A DNA stretch of 64,000 bases from assembly GCF_020687745.1 (NCBI RefSeq), contig NZ_JAJEWK010000009.1, positions 1-64,000 of the forward strand. Direction: 5' to 3'. This document shows, piece by piece, positions 54,472 through 63,123 of the stretch. The stretch is from Chryseobacterium sp. MFBS3-17 (GTDB lineage Bacteria > Bacteroidota > Bacteroidia > Flavobacteriales > Weeksellaceae). The notes beneath the pieces are model-generated. The model had not been told where the DNA came from and did no database searches. It was given only the letters and a program-made list of their open reading frames with translations. The position numbers and the translations under genes were made by a program. Each line of letters begins with the position of its first letter. Positions within the stretch are counted from its first letter, which is position 1.

Positions 54472-56823
54472 TTATGGACAAGCTGGATTGTTGAAACATG
54501 ACCAGACTCCGTCACTGTATATTTTCAGACATTTTTCCGTTGTATCGTAGACCATCATTCCCTCCTGAGGAGCAGTGATGGCGGTAAGCCCTGCGGTAGA
54601 TACACGGGTAATCACAAGACCTTTGGTGTTGGATTCCAAGACGGTATGCGCAGAGGTGCGAACCATGGGCCAGTTGTCATTGCCGGATCCTGCTCTCTGC
54701 AGTAACGTGATTCCGTGTTGCGACGGTGCTCCGGTTCCTGTAATCAGCGGGTCACTGTAGCAGGCTCTGGTCGCAATCAGTGCACTGTTCGTCAGGATAT
54801 TGTTGCATGTGCCGCCCAGTCCGTTGTTGGCGCATTCTGAATGTGCATCAGTAGGCATCGTGTTGATGTCCGGATTGGTGGCATCGGGGTCTGTAACGTC
54901 ATTGGTGCGGAGAATTGTAGCTTCCACCTGCTGTGCCTGCGGACCTTGCGGGCCGGTGTTGTTTACGGTTACGGTAATGGTAATGGTTACTTCGCAGCCA
55001 TTGGGCAGAGTAAGGTCTGAGGTGTAGGTATTTCCGGCAGCATTGTAGGTCAGCGGGGTGCTGCTTCCGCATGCGCTGGCCGCAAACTGGGCGTTCTGAG
55101 GTGACATTCCCGCCGGAAGATTAAAGTTGAATTTTGCGCCGGTCACATCACTGGGGCCGTCGTTTTTCACTTTGACGGTATAGATAATATGATCTCCTGT
55201 ATAGGCAGTATTTTTGTCCGGAACGATAGAAACGATTTTTAGATCTGCTATTTTTACCAGCACGCCGGTATTGATGGTGGTTTCCTGTCCCTTGATGAAG
55301 GTCCAGGTATCGATGCCCTTCTCGTTACCAAATGTGCCGCCTGACCACAGGTGTCCGTTTACATTGGATGAAGTGTTGCCCGGGTTGTTGGTTGGCGGAA
55401 GATGGCTGTTGTTTTTCGGAGTCGGACCTGTGCCGCTTACATCGGAGTCATCCCAGTACACAATGTCTGATACAGGGGCTGATGCCAGATTGTTGTGATT
55501 TAGTAATTCAATAATAATCCCGTTCGGGTTGTATTCCATATCAATGAAAGGGAAGTGTACTTCGGCACCTTGCAGAATTACAGTGACTTTAATGGGAAGT
55601 GCGGTGTTGCTGGCCGGTGGCAGCGCATCGTTACCATCTTTTCCGTCCCAGTACACCTGATTGAGGCCTGCAACTGCAGAGCCGGTAAGTACGCGTCTCA
55701 CAAAGCCGGATCCGGGTGCAGATCCTTCTATGATGACCTGGTAATTTCCCTGGGTGTCTGCGTTGAATTTAACGTAACCACCTTTGGCACCCACCTGGCT
55801 GCCGGTTCCTTCTACACCTACTACCGAAACTCCGGCTACTTGCGGGGTAATCACAGCATTTTTCAGCCATGTAGTATTGCTTTGGTTAGGGCCTGGAGCT
55901 GCGCCGGTAGCAGAAGCTGGTAAATCTGATGCGGGCAGCGTGTAAAATATTTTATGGGTGATCTCTGTAGCAGTATCGGCCAGGTTCGGGTTGTGTACAC
56001 GGCTGGTAAAGTTGGTTCCGTTTGAATAATTTAAACTCTTGTATAACGGAATCCTGGTGCTGGGATTTACAAAACCATTATTGTTGACAAAAAACGTGAA
56101 ATAAAGTCCGTTGTTGCCATTGTTTTTTACCCGGTAGGTGTAGCCGTCTTTTGTAAGCGTATAGAAAACTCCATGAAATCCATTGGCGCCACCGCTGCCG
56201 CCGGAACCATTACTCAGATTCATGACATTGGTATATACGCGTCCCGGTATAAAACCACTATTGCTGCTGTTAATGACGGATATATCCCAAGCAATAATAC
56301 CGTTGTTTCCCTGAGACCAGTTTTCTGTTGCGCTGATGCTGTTAGATGGTGTATTGGTGGTACGGGCAGTAAATTCCACTTTGTATATGCCTGTGCCATT
56401 AGCTGGCACCTGATAGTAAATGGGTGTGTAAAAATTGCCTCCCGTTTGCCCGAATAGTCGTGGTCCTGCTAATTCTGCCGCCCGGTTTGCAATCAGACCG
56501 CCGGAGGTGTTATTTACCAGTTCGGTTCCGGATGGACCTATGAGTCTGATTCTTGCTGATCCTGAACCCTGTGCGCTGGAAGCCAGTGTAATCCGTTCTC
56601 CTGCCTGGGCATACACATAATGGGCAGAAGAATTAGGAAAGGGCCAGTTGGCAGTCACCGTGTTGGCAGCTTGTAACTGTGCACGAACACCGGTGGCGGT
56701 AGAGGGGTACAGGTCCCGGGAGCCGTCTGCCCATAAAGAAGGGCTGCACAGCAGAGTTACCAAGACTGTTAATGCCTTGAATAACTTAGCGGATTTTTCT
56801 ACGGGGGTAGTTTTTAATCTCAT
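54472..56823 (-). CDS. Large exported repeat protein with DUF11-type domain
   Basis: A 783-residue secreted protein, signal peptide at about residues 12-32 (AKLFKALTVLVTLLCSPSLWA). Beta-rich, Gly/Asn/Thr-rich sequence throughout; a DUF11 (conserved repeat, CARDB-like) domain lies near residues 525-620: LKIVSIVPDKNTAYTGDHII, YTVKVKNDGPSDVTGAKFNF and NLPAGMSP in sequence. The C-terminus carries the tail TKGLVITRVSTAGLTAITAP, EGMMVYDTTEKCLKIYSDGV, then WSCF. No T9SS sorting domain is evident. It is probably an extracellular adhesin-like or matrix protein. Confidence 0.8.
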   Translation of the reverse strand: MRLKTTPVEKSAKLFKALTVLVTLLCSPSLWADGSRDLYPSTATGVRAQLQAANTVTANWPFPNSSAHYVYAQAGERITLASSAQGSGSARIRLIGPSGTELVNNTSGGLIANRAAELAGPRLFGQTGGNFYTPIYYQVPANGTGIYKVEFTARTTNTPSNSISATENWSQGNNGIIAWDISVINSSNSGFIPGRVYTNVMNLSNGSGGSGGANGFHGVFYTLTKDGYTYRVKNNGNNGLYFTFFVNNNGFVNPSTRIPLYKSLNYSNGTNFTSRVHNPNLADTATEITHKIFYTLPASDLPASATGAAPGPNQSNTTWLKNAVITPQVAGVSVVGVEGTGSQVGAKGGYVKFNADTQGNYQVIIEGSAPGSGFVRRVLTGSAVAGLNQVYWDGKDGNDALPPASNTALPIKVTVILQGAEVHFPFIDMEYNPNGIIIELLNHNNLASAPVSDIVYWDDSDVSGTGPTPKNNSHLPPTNNPGNTSSNVNGHLWSGGTFGNEKGIDTWTFIKGQETTINTGVLVKIADLKIVSIVPDKNTAYTGDHIIYTVKVKNDGPSDVTGAKFNFNLPAGMSPQNAQFAASACGSSTPLTYNAAGNTYTSDLTLPNGCEVTITITVTVNNTGPQGPQAQQVEATILRTNDVTDPDATNPDINTMPTDAHSECANNGLGGTCNNILTNSALIATRACYSDPLITGTGAPSQHGITLLQRAGSGNDNWPMVRTSAHTVLESNTKGLVITRVSTAGLTAITAPQEGMMVYDTTEKCLKIYSDGVWSCFNNPACP

Positions 56824-57270
56824 TTGTTGAAGTTTGGTAATTGTTGTTTAATGATTATGTATTTCTGAGTAAAAAAGATTTAAGAATATAAAGCTATATA
56901 TTGTTTTTTGTGCAAAATATATATTTTGTTTATCGGTACATAGTATAAAATAATTTTATATTTTCAAGTAATGTTTTCTGTGCCATAGTCTGGTTTTCGA
57001 GATTAATATAAGTTAATCCGCTTTTTTAATTATTGCAAAAAACAATGTAATTTTTAAAGTTTTAAGAGCAGGTGCGATTGACAATTTATAATCAATAACA
57101 GCTTTTTTTACCTTTCAGGAAGCAAATATACGCATAAAATAATTTAAAAAATGAAGTGATAAATTAAATTATATTAATATAATTCATCAATCATTCCGGC
57201 TGGATATCCTTTTTTTTTGATAAAGTGCATTCCAGTTTATATGGTTTCGGGAAAATCTGGAAAGTAAAAG
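56824..57270. other. AT-rich intergenic region without a gene
   Basis: About 447 bp upstream of the surface-protein gene and downstream of lpxK. It is strongly A/T-rich, contains no ORF, strong hairpin or perfect -7 element that I could find. It should contain the promoter of the surface-protein pair. Confidence 0.6.
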
Positions 57271-58299
57271 TTAATTGTTGCCCTGAACGTACTGTATCAC
57301 CAGCTGATTAAACTCTGCTTTTTTATCAATGACCACGTTAATGGGCCAGTAATAGACCAGTTTGCGTAGGTAGTCAAAGCTTTTCAGGCGTACGAAATCC
57401 TTTTCTGTAGTCAGGATCATCCGGTATTCGCCCAGTTTTTTGTATTCGCTCAGGATGTTTTTGATGTCCGCATCAGAAAAGTCATGATGGTCCTTGAATT
57501 TCATATGTTTCACCCGTTGCGAGAACTTGGAAAGATGTTCTGTCAGTGGTTTCGGGTTGGCAATGCCGGTAATGAGTAAAATGTCGTAATAGGCCAGATT
57601 ATTATCCGGAATTTTATGGTCTACAGAAAAAACATGTTCATCATATACTATGGAAGAGAAGAACACCTTCTGGTAATGCTGCGGACGGATCCGCGAAATA
57701 TAATACTGCTTTTTTTCCTCGGTCAGTTCATCGGGGCATTTGGAAACCATGATCACCTGCGCGCGCGCGGCTCCCCGGCGGCTTTCACGTAAATCACCCG
57801 CAGGAAGAATGAAATCCCGGAAATACGGATCATTGTAATCGGTCATCAGAATATTGAATCCGGCTTTGATGGCTCTGTGCTGGTACGCATCATCCAGCAA
57901 AAGCACGTCCAGATCCATGTCTTCTATAAGTTTCCGGGCACCCGGAACGCGCTCTTCTGAAACGCCGATAACAAAACGGTTTTTAAATCTTTCGAAAAGT
58001 TGCATGGCCTCATCGCCCACCATTTTATAATTGCTGTCATAATTGACCACGCCATACCCCTTTACAACACGGCCGTAACCCCGGGATAACACACCGGTTC
58101 TGAAATGTCTGGACAGCAAATCGGCCAGATACATCACCATAGGCGATTTGCCGCTGCCGCCCACAGATAAATTGCCCACATTTATAATCGGCGTTCGGAA
58201 TTTTTCGGATTTTTTTAATCCTAAATCATACAATGTGTTTCTTATACCCGTTGCGAAATGATATCCCAACGAAAAAGGGTAGAGGTACCATCTTTTCAT
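57271..58299 (-). CDS. lpxK: Tetraacyldisaccharide 4'-kinase
   Basis: A 342-residue enzyme that phosphorylates the lipid A precursor at the 4' position at the inner membrane. It has the family P-loop in INVGNLSVGGSGKSPMVMYL, followed by RHFRTGVLSRGYGRVVKGYG, VGDEAMQLFERF, LLDDAYQHRAIKAGFNILMT and ILPAGDLRESRRG with the conserved Arg residues. The C-terminal TGIANPKPL, then MKFKDHHDFSD and ILTTEKDFVRL are also typical. It is divergent from truA. Confidence 0.96.
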   Translation of the reverse strand: MKRWYLYPFSLGYHFATGIRNTLYDLGLKKSEKFRTPIINVGNLSVGGSGKSPMVMYLADLLSRHFRTGVLSRGYGRVVKGYGVVNYDSNYKMVGDEAMQLFERFKNRFVIGVSEERVPGARKLIEDMDLDVLLLDDAYQHRAIKAGFNILMTDYNDPYFRDFILPAGDLRESRRGAARAQVIMVSKCPDELTEEKKQYYISRIRPQHYQKVFFSSIVYDEHVFSVDHKIPDNNLAYYDILLITGIANPKPLTEHLSKFSQRVKHMKFKDHHDFSDADIKNILSEYKKLGEYRMILTTEKDFVRLKSFDYLRKLVYYWPINVVIDKKAEFNQLVIQYVQGNN

Positions 58300-58385
58300 A
58301 CGGTTGCAAAATTAATAAATTTTAAGAGTTTATTAACACTGAAACCATCCGAGTTTTCAACAATCATTTTCTGCCACAAAATCCC

Positions 58386-58393
58386 TATTTTTG
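58386..58393 (+). promoter_or_regulatory. -7 element for truA
   Basis: TATTTTTG (58386-58393) matches TAnnTTTG and ends only about 14-20 bp before the TTG start codons of truA, so the mRNA leader would be very short. Confidence 0.5.
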
Positions 58394-58406
58394 TCGTGAA
58401 AAATTA

Positions 58407-59162
58407 TTGAAATTGAGGTACTGTATTGAGTTTTGTTATCATGGTAAGAATTATTTCGGATTTCAGATTCAGCCGAAGGAAATTTCGGTGCAGGAAGTGA
58501 TGGAGCGCGCACTGAGCACCATTCTGAGAGAAGAAATCAAAATTACCGGTGCCGGCCGTACCGATACCGGAGTGCATGCCCGGAAAATTTTCGCCCATTT
58601 TGATACCGAACAGGTGCTGAATGAACAGCTGGCCTACAGACTCAACAGTTTTTTGCCTGCTGATGTTGCCGTGAAAGAGGTGTTCCGCGTTCATGATGAT
58701 TTTCATGCCCGGTTTGATGCCACGTATCGTACCTATGAATATTATATTTCCACAGAGAAAGATCCGTTCAGCCGGGATTCTGCCTGGCAGTGGCGTGGTA
58801 AAAGTCCGGATGTGGCCAAAATGAACAGTGCATGCAAAATCCTTATGGAAACCCATGATTTTACCAGTTTTGCCAAACTCCACACGGATAATAAAACCAA
58901 CCTTTGCAAAATATACATAGCAGAATGGGAGCAAACAGGCACCATGCTGAAGTTTACCGTATCTGCAGACCGCTTTCTCCGGAATATGGTGCGCGCTCTG
59001 GTGGGAACCCTAACAGATATCGGCACGGGCAAAATCAATGAAGAGGACCTGAGGAAAATCATCCGTGATAAAAACCGGAACGCGGCCGGAACTTCTGCAC
59101 CACCTCAGGGACTTTTTCTGGTAGATGTGGGGTATGATTTTCAAGCGGTCACAGACGAATGA
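58407..59162 (+). CDS. truA: tRNA pseudouridine synthase A
   Basis: A 251-residue enzyme that makes pseudouridine at positions 38-40 of the tRNA anticodon arm. The catalytic Asp lies in ITGAGRTDTGVHARKIFAHF (family motif RTDxGVHA); YCIEFCYHGKNYFGFQIQP, RFDATYRTYEYYI and FLRNMVRALVGTLTDIG are further conserved parts. No ATG is available: TTG at 58407 (MKLRYC) or TTG at 58413 (MRYCIEF), the second matching the usual protein start better. Confidence 0.95.
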   Translation: MKLRYCIEFCYHGKNYFGFQIQPKEISVQEVMERALSTILREEIKITGAGRTDTGVHARKIFAHFDTEQVLNEQLAYRLNSFLPADVAVKEVFRVHDDFHARFDATYRTYEYYISTEKDPFSRDSAWQWRGKSPDVAKMNSACKILMETHDFTSFAKLHTDNKTNLCKIYIAEWEQTGTMLKFTVSADRFLRNMVRALVGTLTDIGTGKINEEDLRKIIRDKNRNAAGTSAPPQGLFLVDVGYDFQAVTDE

Positions 59163-59265
59163 TGCCTCCTTTTCGCCGCAATTAAACGGATGACCTGCTG
59201 TTGGGGTTCCATTGCATTCATCATCCCAAAAGAGCATCCAAAGTGGGAGAACCATTTAATTTCAC

Positions 59266-59273
59266 TATTTTTG
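59266..59273 (+). promoter_or_regulatory. -7 element for the ABC exporter gene
   Basis: TATTTTTG, matching TAnnTTTG, about 70 bp before the ATG at 59344. Confidence 0.45.
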
Positions 59274-59343
59274 TGCGGAATTTATATGGCGTTTTCACTG
59301 CGCCAAGACCTTTAAAGAAAATACCCGCCGGTATTTATATTGT

Positions 59344-61089
59344 ATGAAGAAACAAACCACCTGGCAGATTATTCAGCGACTTTTCAAGATTGGAATGAAA
59401 TTCCGTTCGTGGTTCATTTTCACCCTCATCATCTCCATTATACTTTCTGTGATTTCCACGTACCGCCCGTACCTTACCATGCAGATTGTGGATACAGACA
59501 TCATTCAGCTGAAGGATAAAGCGCTGATGATGAAGCATATCTACATTCTGGTAGCCCTGGTTTTCGCAGAGTCTGTGCTGAATTTCCTGATGGTCTATTT
59601 CTCCAGTTTTATTTCGCAAAACGTGATTCGTGACATCCGTGAGCGCTTGTACAAGAAACTGATTTATTTCCGAACTTCGTTTTTTGATAAAACGGCCATC
59701 GGTCAACTGGTTACCCGGGCAGTAGGAGATGTGGAAACCATAGCCACGGTATATACAGACGGGTTTCTGATGGTTTTCGGAGATGTACTCCGTATTGTGT
59801 TCGTGCTGGTGATGATGTTTCAGGTAGATGTGAATCTCAGCTACATTTCAATGGCTATTCTGCCGCTTATGGTACTCATTACCCGCTTCTTTCAGAAAAG
59901 ACTCAGAAAGGCTTTTGGGGAAGAACGAACCTGGACGGCTACTCAGAATTCCTTTGTGCAGGAACGGCTCTCGGGCATGCCCATCATACAGGTGTTTAAC
60001 CGGCAGAAAGCAGAGTTTGAGAAGTTTGATAAAATCAACATCACGCTGAAGGCTGCCCTGCTGCGCACGGTCTTCATCTTTTCATTGTTTTTTCCTGTGG
60101 TGGAACTTATTTCGTCCTTATTCATCGGGCTGATCCTGTTTTATGGAGGTTACGTCACGATTACTGCCGGAAAAGTCATTGCTTTTATTCAGTTTATATC
60201 CATGCTGGTGCGTCCGCTGAGACAGATCGCAGACCGGTTTAACAATATTCAGAGGGGAATTGTGGGTGCCGAGCGTGTGCTGGGAGTAATGGATGAAGAT
60301 TTCGCAGTACCCAATACCGGAACAGTGGCCAAAGATTACTTTGACGGGAAAATAGAATTCCGGAATGTCCGTTTTTCGTATGATGAAAAACAGGAAGTAC
60401 TGAAGGGGGTGAGTTTTATGGTGAATCCGGGCGAAACCGTAGCCATTGTGGGGGCTACCGGTGCCGGTAAATCTACCATCATCAGTCTCATTACCCGTTT
60501 GTACGACATTGACTCCGGAAAGATTTTGCTGGATGATGTGGAGGTGAAAGATTATGAACTGTATAACCTGCGCAGTCACATAGGCGTGGTGCTGCAGGAT
60601 GTGTTTCTTTTCCACGGAACGATATTTGAAAACCTGGCGTTTGGTGATGAGTCCGTTACGCTGGAGAAAATCAAGAAAATTGCGCAGGAAATAGAGGTTG
60701 ATGAATTCATAGAGCAACTGCCCGGCGGATATAACTATACCGTGAGCGAGCGGGGTTCTTCTATTTCGCTGGGGCAGAGACAACTTTTATCCTTTCTGAG
60801 GGCTTATCTGTCTGATCCCAAAATTCTGATTCTGGATGAGGCCACCTCCTCCATAGATCATGAGAGTGAAAAACTGATACAGCGGGCTACCGAGAAGATT
60901 ACGCATAACCGCACATCCATCATCATCGCCCACCGGCTTTCTACCATAGAGAAGGCAGACAAAATTATCGTGATGGATCAGGGAATGATTGTGGAAGAGG
61001 GGAAGCATGCAGAGCTTCTGGTAAAGAACGGCTACTATGCCACCCTTCATAACGCCCAGTTGAAGCACGATACCGAAGAAAATCAATAA
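59344..61089 (+). CDS. ABC exporter half-transporter (MsbA/MDR-like)
   Basis: A 581-residue fusion of a six-helix membrane domain (about residues 1-310) and an ATPase. The nucleotide-binding domain has Walker A AIVGATGAGKSTIISLI, Q-loop VVLQDVFLF, signature SISLGQRQLL (SLGQRQ in place of SGGQ), Walker B KILILDEATSSID and the H-loop IIAHRLSTIEKADKI. It probably acts as a homodimer or with another half-transporter; substrate (lipid or drug) cannot be read from sequence. A small gene follows after 15 bp. Confidence 0.92.
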   Translation: MKKQTTWQIIQRLFKIGMKFRSWFIFTLIISIILSVISTYRPYLTMQIVDTDIIQLKDKALMMKHIYILVALVFAESVLNFLMVYFSSFISQNVIRDIRERLYKKLIYFRTSFFDKTAIGQLVTRAVGDVETIATVYTDGFLMVFGDVLRIVFVLVMMFQVDVNLSYISMAILPLMVLITRFFQKRLRKAFGEERTWTATQNSFVQERLSGMPIIQVFNRQKAEFEKFDKINITLKAALLRTVFIFSLFFPVVELISSLFIGLILFYGGYVTITAGKVIAFIQFISMLVRPLRQIADRFNNIQRGIVGAERVLGVMDEDFAVPNTGTVAKDYFDGKIEFRNVRFSYDEKQEVLKGVSFMVNPGETVAIVGATGAGKSTIISLITRLYDIDSGKILLDDVEVKDYELYNLRSHIGVVLQDVFLFHGTIFENLAFGDESVTLEKIKKIAQEIEVDEFIEQLPGGYNYTVSERGSSISLGQRQLLSFLRAYLSDPKILILDEATSSIDHESEKLIQRATEKITHNRTSIIIAHRLSTIEKADKIIVMDQGMIVEEGKHAELLVKNGYYATLHNAQLKHDTEENQ

Positions 61090-61104
61090 ATCATCATCAA
61101 TATA

Positions 61105-61320
61105 ATGGAAATCAATATCAATCAGGAGTTTCAGGCATTCAAAGATGAATTGAAAAAACTGAACATTGAAGTTTTGAAAATTGTAAAAGTAGGGAACGGA
61201 AGTATGGACTTCCACGAAGTTTTTTACAAATCTCCCCGCTATGAAGAGGTGAAAAGCGTCTATGTAGAGCGCCAGCAGCTTGATGATTTACTGGCGAAGT
61301 TCCGCGAAGCCTATGCCTAA
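61105..61320 (+). CDS. Small protein of unknown function in the ABC exporter operon
   Basis: A 71-residue cytoplasmic protein (INQEFQAFKDELKKLNIEVL, then KIVKVGNGSMDFHEVFYKSP and QLDDLLAKFREAYA). Charged helical ends enclose a middle beta segment. No known family is recognised. The start follows the exporter stop by 15 bp, and clean coding character supports a real gene. Its end overlaps the end of the convergent gene by 4 bp. Confidence 0.7.
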   Translation: MEININQEFQAFKDELKKLNIEVLKIVKVGNGSMDFHEVFYKSPRYEEVKSVYVERQQLDDLLAKFREAYA

Positions 61321-61712
61321 GGGTTGGATCCCATTGGGGTAAACCCTAATTCTTCAGACCAGCTGTTCCCGAAATTTTGGTTCAGCCACCCCGTAACCAA
61401 AAGATTATTCCGCTGGGCCTGCTCTGTGCTGGCGGGTAAAATAATACAGCCTGCGTTGTGAATGCGTACTCCATATTTCTTTTCAAATTCAGGATTGTAA
61501 AGAGGTGCAAATCCGTAATGCACCAGCACGGCATTTTTTTCCTTGATGAGCGATTCCAGGTTTTCAGATGTGGCCATCACCAGCGGTCGGTATGTTATGG
61601 TATCCTTCCGTGACGTTTGCTGAATGCCGGATTTCTTCTTCTGTGCCGGCAGGAGGCCGGATATGAAGAACAATGATAAAAGGGAAAACATTTTCAGTGC
61701 AATGGTGTTCAT
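61317..61712 (-). CDS. Small exported protein of unknown function
   Basis: A 131-residue protein with an N-terminal signal peptide (ALKMFSLLSLFFISGLLPAQ). The mature part contains KNAVLVHYGFAPLYNPEFEK, then KYGVRIHNAGCIILPASTEQ and NLLVTGWLNQNFG. The FEKKYGVRIHNAGC pattern looks conserved in flavobacterial short secreted proteins, but I know no function. It has a single Cys in the mature part. Confidence 0.7.
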   Translation of the reverse strand: MNTIALKMFSLLSLFFISGLLPAQKKKSGIQQTSRKDTITYRPLVMATSENLESLIKEKNAVLVHYGFAPLYNPEFEKKYGVRIHNAGCIILPASTEQAQRNNLLVTGWLNQNFGNSWSEELGFTPMGSNP

Positions 61713-61830
61713 GGTGTATTTAAGTTCATAGATGTCATTATGGTGAAAAAGTTAAAAACAATGAGTCTGTTTTGTTTCAAAGAAAACTCCGTGGCCTGCA
61801 GCGGAGTAAATCAAACGTGAAAGCTGAGGA

Positions 61831-62814
61831 TTATTTCTTGATGAATTTCGCAGTTTCAGCGTTGCGGTCTTTTCCTTTCAGTTCTATGAAATACATTCCC
61901 GAAGGAATTTCGGAAACATCTGCTTTGCCGGATCTGAGGTCTGCAGATTTAATTAATTTACCATCTGTACTATAAATACGGGCTGTTTCAAACTGTTCAC
62001 CTTTTACAAATAAAACATCCTGTACCGGATTCGGATAAACCGTAAATTGTTCTTTGGCGCTGACATCTTTTACAGACAGAAATACGGCATCCAGAGCAGA
62101 AGATTCATTCAGATTCTGGTTGATGCCCAGTGATGGAACGCTGATGTTACCACTGGTAGAGGTGAGCAGCGGGAATTTGTGCGTGCTGTCAAAATACATA
62201 TACGAAGTATTGGTCACAGATCCCACGGAAATAATAAAAGAAGCATCCAGATAGATGGTAAAGTTCTGAATGGATTTTATTCTGAGCACATTATTAAAGG
62301 TTTGGGTTCCTATGACTAAAGTGCCTGCCGCATCGGCCGTATTGGTAATCGTCCCTCTCAGATATCCGGTATTGGTTCCGGCAGATATCAGACCTTGTGC
62401 CTGGTCCTGCTCGTTGTATCCGTACGCAGCGGGATAGGATATAAAAGTAGCGTTATTGGCATTAAAACTCATGGTGGCATCCGGAGTAGAAATGGCTGTG
62501 ATTTCCAGTTTGTTGGCCGTTTGTTTATAAAAGGTGGCATTGGCTCCGGAAACCATTTTAATGGTACTGCCAACGTATCCAGCAGCTTCTGCCGCAGTAG
62601 GGGCCACATAGTTGGCCGTAACCGGCGCTCCTGCGGTGAGTGCGGGGTTAGAGAAGGTAACGCCGTTGCCGGTGGCAGAATTGTCTACGGTTCCTACCAG
62701 TTGTACATTGCTCACCACATCACCGATTACCGGATCATGAAATGCTTTCGTAATGGTAGTCTGTGCAGAAAACAGCAGAGGTGCTGCCAGTAAAAAAAGT
62801 ATTTTTCCTTTCAT
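61831..62814 (-). CDS. Secreted protein with T9SS type A sorting domain
   Basis: A 327-residue exported protein: signal peptide MKGKILFLLAAPLLFSAQ, a Thr/Ala/Asn-rich beta region (about residues 20-250), and a C-terminal T9SS sorting domain of about 75 residues: FTVYPNPVQDVLFVKGEQF, ARIYSTDGKLIKSADLRSG, ADVSEIPSGMYFIELKGKD and AETAKFIKK. The sorting domain directs it through the type IX system to the surface or outside. The passenger has no recognised catalytic motif and may be structural. Confidence 0.9.
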   Translation of the reverse strand: MKGKILFLLAAPLLFSAQTTITKAFHDPVIGDVVSNVQLVGTVDNSATGNGVTFSNPALTAGAPVTANYVAPTAAEAAGYVGSTIKMVSGANATFYKQTANKLEITAISTPDATMSFNANNATFISYPAAYGYNEQDQAQGLISAGTNTGYLRGTITNTADAAGTLVIGTQTFNNVLRIKSIQNFTIYLDASFIISVGSVTNTSYMYFDSTHKFPLLTSTSGNISVPSLGINQNLNESSALDAVFLSVKDVSAKEQFTVYPNPVQDVLFVKGEQFETARIYSTDGKLIKSADLRSGKADVSEIPSGMYFIELKGKDRNAETAKFIKK

Positions 62815-63055
62815 TTTTTAGATTTGAGTAAAGATACACTTTTTCTGTAATTCTTAATTTTTACGGCTAAATTTTTATTTTTCGCAGTTGCTTAAGCAGT
62901 GTAATATCTCACGTAGTGAGCTTTTTGAGCGCTCAGTGGTATTCGTTTTCAACGGTTTAGCAGAGGTGTGGTTTATTAAGGAAGAGCGGTTGTGTATTTC
63001 ATTTTTATGAAGGAAGGATGTGGTTTTTGGGAGAAAAATGAAATTCATGACACAA

Positions 63056-63086
63056 AAAATCCGCTCAGAAATTCTGAACGGATTTT
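63056..63086 (-). terminator. groEL terminator
   Basis: AAAATCCGCTCAGAA with TTCTGAACGGATTTT (63056-63086) forms a 14-bp stem with one mismatch and a tiny loop; A and T tracts flank it on both sides. Confidence 0.8.
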
Positions 63087-63123
63087 ATGAATTTTACTAA
63101 TGATTAATGTAATCGCTTGCAGA

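Noticed and set aside
58404-58934. Minus-strand open frame of 176 codons opposite truA
   Set aside because: It is fully antisense to a certain truA gene and has no recognisable domain.
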